Assembly (NCBI GenBank): GCA_028293055.1
Contig: JAQGLD010000291.1
Location: 1 to 5,580, forward strand
Direction: 5' to 3'
Length of the DNA: 5,580 bases
Source: Alphaproteobacteria bacterium
Lineage (GTDB): Bacteria; Pseudomonadota; Alphaproteobacteria; Sphingomonadales; Sphingomonadaceae
The notes under the pieces are model-generated. The model made no database searches, was not told the DNA's origin, and saw nothing but the letters and a program-made list of their open reading frames with translations. Both the position numbers and the translations under genes were made by a program. Below are positions 1-5,580 of this stretch, in pieces (the first letter of the stretch is position 1; each line of letters begins with the position of its first letter).

Positions 1-33
1 ATTGTCGAGCGGATGCATGCGGGGGAGAGCGGC

Positions 34-58
34 TTAATTCGGGGACACTATACTAATT
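34..58 (+). repeat. Left terminal inverted repeat of the RAYT unit
   Basis: A 25-bp repeat with core CGGGGACACTATACTAATT, identical to the reverse complement of 771-795. Read on the minus strand it encodes the last seven transposase residues, ISIVSPN, and then the TAA stop. Read on the plus strand it places TAA stops at 35-37 and 54-56, closing two of the three frames that enter from the left; the third frame stops at 58-60, just past the repeat edge. Confidence 0.9.
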
Positions 59-738
59 AACCAATCGCGGCCGCACCTTGCGCCCGCGTTCTGCGGCTGG
101 AGCGTGCGTCCGGTCATCCGCTCAAGCCTCTCGACGAACGCGCCACTGCCCAGCGGACGACCGGTCCGCTGGTGCGCTTCGATCGCCGCCTCGGCTTCGG
201 CCGGGAGGTCGCTCGCTTCGAGGCCATGTCGCAACATCGCGCGCCAGTTGCGATGCACGCCGGCGAGCGCGTCCAGGTCGGTGAGCCCGTCGGGACGGCC
301 GGCGACATGGGCCCCGGCCGAGGACCAGGGCCAGTCCTCGGCCTGCGCGACCAGCTTCGCCCGGACCGGATTGAGTTCCACATAGCGGATTGCAGTCATC
401 ATATGGGCGTCGTCCATCGGGTAGGAGGCGAAACGGCCCTGGAAGAGGTAGCCGGTCCAGCCCATCGCCGCGTTGATCCCCCGCGAATAGCGCCGATGCG
501 CCTCGGCCAGAGCAGCGCGCAGGCCGTCCTCCGCGGGTGGTACGAGGATCAGGTGCACGTGGTTGGGCATCAGGCACCAGGCCAGGCAGCGCACTTCGAA
601 TCGCGCGCAAGCCTCGCCGATCAGCTTGCGATAGGCGGCATAATCCTGATCGGAGAAGAACACGTCCTGACGACGATTGCCACGCTGCGTCACATGGTGC
701 GCAACGCCGGGAATCACGATCCTCGCAAGCCGGGCCAT
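34..738 (-). CDS. REP-associated tyrosine transposase (RAYT, Y1/HUH family)
   Basis: A predicted 234-residue HUH endonuclease that would nick and rejoin single-stranded DNA at REP-like hairpins. Visible signatures are the N-terminal HVTQRGNRR at 15-23; the metal-binding HUH pair H60/H62 in MPNHVHLILVP; the likely catalytic Tyr84 in HRRYSRGIN; GYLFQGRFASYPMDD at 96-110; RYVELNPVRAKLV at 118-130; and WPWSSA at 136-141. The C-terminal TGRPLGSGAFVERLE segment is also typical of RAYTs. The frame is open back to 972, but family alignment (MARLARIVIPG) and a GGAAGG ribosome site seven bases upstream fix the start at 738. The final residues ISIVSPN come from the left inverted repeat and replace the basic tail I would expect. 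All key residues are intact, so the enzyme could be active. Family confidence is high; current activity is unknown. Confidence 0.9.
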   Translation of the reverse strand: MARLARIVIPGVAHHVTQRGNRRQDVFFSDQDYAAYRKLIGEACARFEVRCLAWCLMPNHVHLILVPPAEDGLRAALAEAHRRYSRGINAAMGWTGYLFQGRFASYPMDDAHMMTAIRYVELNPVRAKLVAQAEDWPWSSAGAHVAGRPDGLTDLDALAGVHRNWRAMLRHGLEASDLPAEAEAAIEAHQRTGRPLGSGAFVERLERMTGRTLQPQNAGARCGRDWLISIVSPN

Positions 739-745
739 GCCTCTA

Positions 746-751
746 CCTTCC
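746..751 (-). promoter_or_regulatory. Ribosome binding site deciding the transposase start
   Basis: GGAAGG on the minus strand, separated by seven bases from the ATG at 736-738. It supports that start over the upstream ATG at 751-753, which overlaps this site, and over the 972 end of the frame, which lies outside the element. Confidence 0.6.
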
Positions 752-770
752 ATGAAAATGGGAGGGGCGC

Positions 771-795
771 AATTAGTATAGTGTCCCCGAATTAA
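771..795 (-). repeat. Right terminal inverted repeat of the RAYT unit
   Basis: A 25-bp repeat reading AATTAGTATAGTGTCCCCG and then AATTAA on the plus strand, an exact inverted copy of 34-58. It lies 32 bp upstream of the transposase start. Entering from outside on the minus strand it closes two frames and leaves the third open. That open frame is in phase with the transposase, so an uninterrupted frame extends back to 972. Confidence 0.9.
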
Positions 796-881
796 CGCGC
801 GGACGACTTGCGATCGCTCGCTCGCTGGAGCACAGTCTCGCGTCGGGCCGGTCAAACCGCGCAATGCGGGGTGAAGCCTCC

Positions 882-888
882 GGGGGAG
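882..888 (+). promoter_or_regulatory. Ribosome binding site for the small membrane protein
   Basis: GGGGGAG, nine bases before the GTG at 898. It is the best Shine-Dalgarno match in this region and favours the GTG start over the upstream ATG at 808, which would add 30 residues without hydrophobic or conserved character. Confidence 0.5.
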
Positions 889-893
889 TCGGA

Positions 894-911
894 TATCGTG
901 TCCCCAAAATT
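894..911 (+). repeat. Diverged solo copy of the RAYT end repeat
   Basis: TATCGTGTCCCCAAAATT here compares with TATAGTGTCCCCGAATT in the right end at 777-793. They share the core GTGTCCCC and the flanking TAT and AATT, differing by two substitutions and one extra base, and lie in the same orientation about 100 bp apart. It may be a decayed or subfamily copy of the same repeat. The match is short, so chance or a separate repeat family remains possible. Confidence 0.45.
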
Positions 912-1266
912 CGCGATCGCTACCATCGACAGGTGCGCCGGGACCCTGGTGGTCATCATCGGGCTGGTCCATCTCGCGGTCGGCAGGGGCGCCTTCGTCG
1001 CTCCGACGAATGGCGGAATCTGGTTCCTCTCGGCGGGTTTCCTGCTCGTCACCACGGGGTTGGCCAATATCGCGGCATCGGGCAGTCCATCGCGACTGCA
1101 GAGCGCGGCCGCGGCGAGCGGGAGCCTTGCTGTTCTGGTCCTGGGGGCGCTGATCGCACGAGTCGATCCCGGCCTGCTCCTGTCGCCCCAGACGCTCATC
1201 CTGCTTGGACTGGGCAGTGTGCTGACCGCACTACGCCTGCGCGACCTGCTGCGGCGCCATCGCTAA
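898..1266 (+). CDS. Small four-helix integral membrane protein, function unknown
   Basis: I do not recognise this family. With the GTG start at 898 the product is 122 residues with four likely membrane helices: about 13-29 (CAGTLVVIIGLVHLAVG), 38-59 (IWFLSAGFLLVTTGLANIA), 69-90 (SGSLAVLVLGALIARV) and 92-115 (LLSPQTLILLGLGSVLTAL). It ends in a basic tail, RLRDLLRRHR, probably cytoplasmic. The polar loop after helix 1 (GRGAFVAPTNGG) is the most distinctive stretch. No enzymatic motif is visible. The start codon lies within the diverged repeat at 894-911, so the N-terminus (VSPKF) may derive from repeat DNA. An ATG at 808 is in frame, but the ribosome site favours 898. The gene stands alone: the RAYT unit is upstream and mutL converges on it from downstream. 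Coding nature is supported by consistent hydrophobic periodicity; function is open. Confidence 0.65.
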   Translation: MSPKFAIATIDRCAGTLVVIIGLVHLAVGRGAFVAPTNGGIWFLSAGFLLVTTGLANIAASGSPSRLQSAAAASGSLAVLVLGALIARVDPGLLLSPQTLILLGLGSVLTALRLRDLLRRHR

Positions 1267-1356
1267 GGCGGATATCTCGGAAGTAGGTGCTCCGGGCTGA
1301 ATTTGCGGCCCTGATGTCCCGCCGCATCGCCTTCGCTCCAAGCGGAGACCGAGCTG

Positions 1357-3240
1357 TCACTTCCGCCCGAACAATTTCTCGATATCGCCATGCGCCAGCT
1401 TCACCCAGGTCGGCCGGCCGTGGTTGCACTGGCCGCTATGCGGCGTCACCTCCATCTCGCGCAGCAGCGCATTCATCTCCGCCACCGAGAGGATCCGACC
1501 GGCGCGGACCGAGCCATGGCAGGCCATAGTGGCAGCGACATGGTCGAGCTTCTCCTTCAGCGACAGCGCCTCGTCGAAGGCGGCGAGCTCGTCGGCGAGG
1601 TCGGTGACCAGGCCTTTGACATCGCCATGGCCGAGCAGGGCCGGAGTGGCCCGGACCAGGATGGCGCGCGGGCCGAAGCGTTCGAGCTCGAGGCCCATTT
1701 CGGCGAGCTCCTCGATCCGGGCCTCGAGCCGGTCGGCCGCGGGCTCGTCCAACTCGACCACTTCGGGGAGGAGCAGGGCCTGGCGAGCGACACCGCCATG
1801 GGCCATCGCGCGGCGCATCCGCTCGAGTACGAGACGCTCGTGGGCGGCGTGCTGGTCGACGAGGACGAGGCCGTCCTCGGCCTCGGCGACGATGTAAGTG
1901 GCGGCGACCTGGCCGCGGGCGACGCCCAAAGGGAAGGCCTTGTGCTCCGGAGGCGGGGCGTAGGCCGGTTCGGCCCTCGCCAAAGGTGGGGCGTAGAAGC
2001 CGGGGCGGGATTCGGCGACTTGGTTGCGGGGCTCGTAGGGGGTGTTGGGGTTGAAGAAGAGCGAGGCCGCGTGGCTCTCGCCCCACTCCCCCGCCCCCAT
2101 CCCATTGGGCGGCTGGATCATCCCCCCGGGATGATCCGAAGTGCCGCCCAATCCTGAAGGGGCCGGGGGCATGCCGGCGCCCTCCACTTGCCACGCGTTC
2201 ATCGCGCCCGAGGCCACCGGCTGGGCGCTGCGGTGGCCGGCGCTGTCGAGGGCGTGGCGGAGGCCGCCGACAATCAGTCCGCGGATCAGCGCCGGGTCGC
2301 GGAATCGCACTTCGGTCTTGGCGGGGTGGACATTGACGTCGACCTCGTCCCCGGGAAGGTCGACGAACAAGGCGACGATCGGATGGCGATCGCGGGCGAG
2401 GAGGTCCTGATAGGCGGCGCGGACCGCCCCAATCAGCAGCCTGTCCTTCACCGGCCGGCCGTTGACGAACAGGAATTGATGGTCGGCGATGCCGCGATTG
2501 AAGGTCGGAAGGCCGGCGACCCCGCCCAATCGGGCATTGCCGCGGCTGTAATCGATCGCGATGCTCGCCTCGGCGAGGCCGCGGTCGGTCAAGGCGGCGA
2601 CGCGGGCGGGGCGGTCCTCGCCGGGCTGGACCGAGAGGTTGCGGCGGCCCTCATGCTCGAGGGTGAAGCCGATGTCCGGCCGCGCCATCGCCAGCCGGCG
2701 CACGACATCGACGCAGGCCGCAAACTCGGACCGGTCGGAGCGCAGGAACTTGCGGCGCGCTGGCACGCGGGCGAACAGATTTTCGACGAGGATGCGGGTG
2801 CCGGGCGGGAGCGCTGCCGGCCCCTCCCCCACCAAACGGCCATTGTCGACGATTCGCGACCAGCCATCGGGCGCCGCCTGTCCCGAGCCTGCCGAAGGGC
2901 GCACCCGGCTTTCGACCGTCAGCCGCGCGACGCTTGCGATCGAGGGCAGCGCTTCGCCGCGAAATCCAAGCGTTTCAACGCGTTCGATCTCGTCGTCGGG
3001 CAACTTCGAAGTGGCGTGACGCTCCAGAGCGAGTGCCATTTCGGCCGGTTCCATGCCGCTGCCATTGTCGACCACCTCGATCCGCACGGTGCCGCCGCCG
3101 AGGAGCGAGACCGAGATTCGGGTCGCCCCAGCGTCGATCGCATTCTCGACCAGCTCCTTGAGAGCGGCTGCGGGGCGCTCGACGACCTCACCGGCGGCGA
3201 TTCTGTTGACGAGATGTTCAGGGAGACGGCGTATTGACAT
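1357..3240 (-). CDS. mutL: DNA mismatch repair protein MutL (endonuclease type)
   Basis: MutL couples MutS mismatch recognition to strand removal and here probably also nicks the new strand. The 627-residue protein has the N-terminal GHKL ATPase with motif I KELVENAIDAGAT (E29, N33), motif II VVDNGSGM (D58) and motif III LGFRGEALPSIASVA at 91-105. The transducer domain contains PARRKFLRS (160-168), LFVNGRPVKDR (257-267) and DVNVHPAKTEVRFRDP (301-316). A Pro/Gly-rich linker spans about 332-434. The C-terminal dimerisation domain carries DQHAAHERLVLE (462-473), matching the metal-binding DQHA(X)2E(X)4E motif, plus ACHGSVRAG (573-581) and CNHGRP (605-610). The start was chosen because MSIRRLPEHLVNRIAAGEV is the family N-terminus; an ATG ten codons upstream (3270) is also in frame, and neither has a strong ribosome site. 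Two repeat-like segments lie inside the gene, at residues 114-122 and 363-379. mreB diverges from it. Confidence 0.97.
   Translation of the reverse strand: MSIRRLPEHLVNRIAAGEVVERPAAALKELVENAIDAGATRISVSLLGGGTVRIEVVDNGSGMEPAEMALALERHATSKLPDDEIERVETLGFRGEALPSIASVARLTVESRVRPSAGSGQAAPDGWSRIVDNGRLVGEGPAALPPGTRILVENLFARVPARRKFLRSDRSEFAACVDVVRRLAMARPDIGFTLEHEGRRNLSVQPGEDRPARVAALTDRGLAEASIAIDYSRGNARLGGVAGLPTFNRGIADHQFLFVNGRPVKDRLLIGAVRAAYQDLLARDRHPIVALFVDLPGDEVDVNVHPAKTEVRFRDPALIRGLIVGGLRHALDSAGHRSAQPVASGAMNAWQVEGAGMPPAPSGLGGTSDHPGGMIQPPNGMGAGEWGESHAASLFFNPNTPYEPRNQVAESRPGFYAPPLARAEPAYAPPPEHKAFPLGVARGQVAATYIVAEAEDGLVLVDQHAAHERLVLERMRRAMAHGGVARQALLLPEVVELDEPAADRLEARIEELAEMGLELERFGPRAILVRATPALLGHGDVKGLVTDLADELAAFDEALSLKEKLDHVAATMACHGSVRAGRILSVAEMNALLREMEVTPHSGQCNHGRPTWVKLAHGDIEKLFGRK
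2104..2152. repeat. Long hairpin-forming palindrome inside the mutL linker region
   Basis: Two nested inverted-repeat pairs are present: ATTGGGCGGC at 2104-2113 with GCCGCCCAAT at 2143-2152, and GGATCATCCC at 2115-2124 with GGGATGATCC at 2128-2137. The loop is three bases (CCC) and an asymmetric bulge lies at 2138-2142. All twenty base pairs are perfect. It encodes linker residues about 363-379 of MutL, including GGTSDHPGGMIQPP. It resembles a REP-like palindrome tolerated in a disordered linker; its origin is inference. Confidence 0.7.
2875..2901. repeat. In-frame copy of a sphingomonad-type short repeat in mutL
   Basis: The stretch GTCCCGAGCCTGCCGAAGGG resembles the CCTGAGCCTGTCGAAGGG-type repeat I associate with sphingomonad genomes. 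In the mutL frame it reads RPSAGSGQA (residues 114-122), low-complexity sequence between ATPase motif III and the transducer, where other MutL proteins vary and lack this peptide. The length is a multiple of three and the frame is preserved. Repeat identity is from memory and was not checked by search. Confidence 0.55.
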
Positions 3241-4440
<1,200 letters not shown>

Positions 4441-4444
4441 CGTC

Positions 4445-4451
4445 GGGGGAG
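4445..4451 (+). promoter_or_regulatory. Ribosome binding site deciding the mreC start
   Basis: GGGGGAG, five bases before the ATG at 4457, within the 16-base gap after the mreB stop. It sets the mreC start there and not at the in-frame ATG at 4376, which lies inside mreB. Confidence 0.65.
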
Positions 4452-4456
4452 TCGAA

Positions 4457-5356
4457 ATGGCGCCGCCAAAAACCCGGCGCCCGGGCTTTTCCCGCAAGGC
4501 GCAATATGGACTGTTCCTCGGCTATGTCGTCGCCGTTGCCGGGATCATCTTCGCCGCCCTGCTTCTGCTCGTGGCCATCGTCGACCCCGCAGGGTTCAAC
4601 GCCTTGAAGGGGGCTGCGCTCGACGTCACCACTCCGGTCGCCAGCGGCGGGCGGAACGTGGTACGCTTCTTCGGCGGCATCGGCGACACGATCGGCAATT
4701 ACTTCATGGCGGGCTCGGAGAATGCAGGCCTGAAGCGCGAGCTGGCCGCCTCGCGCCGCAAGCTGATCGAGGCCGAGGCGATCGAGCATGACAACCAGCG
4801 GCTGAAAGCCTTGCTCGGAATCACGCGATCCGCCTCGAACGAGGTCGCGATCGGACGGATCGTCGGCTCGTCGTTCGACACCGTCCATCGCCTCGCCACA
4901 ATGTCGATCGGCGGCAGCTCCGGAGTGCGCCCCGGTCTGCCGGTGCGCTCGGCCGACGGACTGGTGGGACGGGTGATCGAGACCGGCCGCTGGGCGAGCC
5001 GGATCCTCCTGCTGACCGACGGGGCCAGCAATGTCCCGGTCCGCCTGGTCCGCGACGGCACTCCGGCGATCGCCACCGGCCGCGGCGACGGCGGGATCGA
5101 ACTGAAGACGCTGGAGGTCGGCCGCAATCCTTTCCGGCGCGGCGACATATTGGTGACTTCCGGGGTCGGCGGAATCTACCCGCCGGACATTCCGGTCGCC
5201 CGGGTGGTCGCGGTCCAGGGCGAGCGCGCGATCGCGCTTCCGATCGCCGATCCTGCCAGCCTCGATTATGCCGTCGTCCTCCAGGCCTACCAGCCGCTCG
5301 CCGATTTGCCGCTGACCCCGGCGACGGCAGCCGCGTTGCAGGGGGCGGGGCAGTGA
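4457..5356 (+). CDS. mreC: Rod-shape determining protein MreC
   Basis: MreC is a bitopic inner-membrane protein whose periplasmic part binds cell-wall synthases and links them to MreB and MreD. The 299-residue product has a short basic cytoplasmic N-terminus (APPKTRRPGFSRK), one membrane helix at about 17-42 (YGLFLGYVVAVAGIIFAALL and on), and a predicted coiled coil at about 86-120 (ENAGLKRELAASRRKLIEAE and on). The MreC beta-barrel domain follows from about 128, with RIVGSSFDT at 134-142, GLVGRVIETG at 168-177, SRILLLTDGASNVPV at 181-195 and the family signature LVTSGVGGIYPPDIPVARV at 232-250. The start at 4457 follows a strong ribosome site and removes 27 residues that would overlap mreB. 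It is probably cotranscribed with mreB. The tail after about 280 is short and Ala/Pro-rich. Confidence 0.97.
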   Translation: MAPPKTRRPGFSRKAQYGLFLGYVVAVAGIIFAALLLLVAIVDPAGFNALKGAALDVTTPVASGGRNVVRFFGGIGDTIGNYFMAGSENAGLKRELAASRRKLIEAEAIEHDNQRLKALLGITRSASNEVAIGRIVGSSFDTVHRLATMSIGGSSGVRPGLPVRSADGLVGRVIETGRWASRILLLTDGASNVPVRLVRDGTPAIATGRGDGGIELKTLEVGRNPFRRGDILVTSGVGGIYPPDIPVARVVAVQGERAIALPIADPASLDYAVVLQAYQPLADLPLTPATAAALQGAGQ

Positions 5357-5386
5357 GGGGGACGATCTCCTTGTGCTCATTCATAC

Positions 5387-5409
5387 CCCCTCCCCCTTGT
5401 GGGGAGGGG
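5387..5409. repeat. GC-rich hairpin between mreC and mreD
   Basis: CCCCTCCCC at 5387-5395 pairs perfectly with GGGGAGGGG at 5401-5409 around the five-base loop CTTGT. No T-run follows (ATAAGAG), so it is not a standard intrinsic terminator and should not end the operon. It resembles the CCCTCCCC/GGGGAGGG intergenic palindromes common in alphaproteobacterial genomes. It sits 31 bases after the mreC stop and may modulate or stabilise the mRNA. Confidence 0.65.
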
Positions 5410-5450
5410 ATAAGAGATCCATCCCTTCACTCACCGCGGGCTACCCCCCG

Positions 5451-5580
5451 ATGAGCCGGATCGCCTCCTCGGAAGGGACCGTCGCCTGGTGGGGGTTTCG
5501 CCGCCAGTGGGTGCCGGCCGGATCGACCCTCGCTGCGTCGCTGCTCAAGCTGCTTCCAGTGGTCGCGACGGCGCCGATCA
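5451..5580 (+). CDS. mreD: Rod-shape determining protein MreD, N-terminal part only
   Basis: MreD is the multi-pass inner-membrane partner of MreC in the elongasome. Only 43 codons are in the window; the frame runs off the end. The segment LAASLLKLLPVVATAPI begins the first membrane helix and matches the PIVATAP-type stretch I recall from sphingomonad MreD proteins; position directly after mreC supports the call. The ATG at 5451 has no clear ribosome site. The frame is open upstream through the hairpin to a GTG at 5373, which has a GAGGGGG eleven bases before it. That alternative would add 26 residues (VLIHTPSPLWGG...) encoded largely by the repeat, so I prefer 5451 but with low certainty about the start. 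Confidence 0.8.
   Translation, partial: MSRIASSEGTVAWWGFRRQWVPAGSTLAASLLKLLPVVATAPI

Larger units (their letters stand above)
34..795 (-). mobile_element. RAYT-type single-gene transposable unit with perfect 25-bp inverted ends
   Basis: The unit is 762 bp long. It consists of one Y1-type transposase gene on the minus strand, bounded by inverted repeats at 34-58 and 771-795 that match at all 25 positions; the match stops abruptly on both sides (33/796 and 59/770 differ). Both outer ends read TTAA. I see no target-site duplication in the flanks, as expected for the HUH/Y1 single-strand mechanism. Known RAYT genes are usually flanked by REP-like palindromes and are often domesticated. Perfect identity of the two ends suggests recent movement or active maintenance, which is inference. 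Whether the repeats are true cleavage sites cannot be shown from one copy. Confidence 0.8.

Noticed and set aside
1..60. Tail of an upstream gene truncated by the RAYT unit (frame ending at 58-60)
   Set aside because: Only 33 bases precede the element, and all three frames are open over that length, so no coding frame can be chosen.
172..795. Plus-strand open frame of 207 codons across the transposase, ending ISIVSPN
   Set aside because: It shares its ending with the real transposase only because the end repeats are inverted copies; the rest is an antisense shadow.
796..897. Promoter for the small membrane protein
   Set aside because: There is no convincing -35/-10 pair; the CGCTCGCTCGCT stretch is simple-sequence DNA.
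1267..1356. Possible bidirectional terminator between the membrane gene and mutL
   Set aside because: Only four-pair stems are visible (for example CTCC-AAGC-GGAG at 1337-1348), and no T-run follows on either strand.
2188..3237. Plus-strand open frame of 349 codons opposite mutL
   Set aside because: It mirrors a well-supported mutL whose motifs are all intact. The composition is typical of an antisense shadow.
5387..5409. Hairpin as an intrinsic terminator after mreC
   Set aside because: No U-tract follows, and mreD continues in the same direction just downstream.

Overview
This window looks like a chromosomal segment of a high-GC alphaproteobacterium, most likely a sphingomonad (Sphingomonadaceae or a relative). 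The basis is the protein style of MutL, MreB and MreC and two short-repeat types inside or beside genes that I associate with that group. The assignment is by recognition and no search was run.

Layout. Positions 34-795 hold a compact one-gene transposable unit. It is a REP-associated tyrosine transposase (RAYT, HUH/Y1 superfamily) on the minus strand, bounded by perfect 25-bp inverted repeats; the left repeat encodes the last seven residues and the stop codon of the transposase. A diverged copy of the repeat lies at 894-911. It supplies the likely GTG start of a small four-helix membrane protein of unknown function (898-1266, plus). A 90-bp convergent gap (1267-1356) with no convincing terminator separates this gene from mutL (1357-3240, minus). 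MutL is full length with intact ATPase motifs and the DQHA(X)2E(X)4E endonuclease motif, so it is the nicking type found in bacteria without MutH.

From about 3400 the plus strand carries the rod-shape cluster mreB (3400-4440), mreC (4457-5356) and the start of mreD (5451 to the window end). mreB is transcribed divergently from mutL across a gap of about 160 bp. MreB forms the membrane-bound actin-like filament, MreC couples it to periplasmic wall synthesis, and MreD is the integral membrane partner.

The most notable theme is short palindromic or repeat-like DNA in and around housekeeping genes: an apparent in-frame insertion in the MutL ATPase region, a 49-nt hairpin in the MutL linker, and a GC-rich hairpin between mreC and mreD that leaves the mreD start uncertain. 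I see no defence system, CRISPR array, tRNA or rRNA. Bases 1-33 are too short to assign.
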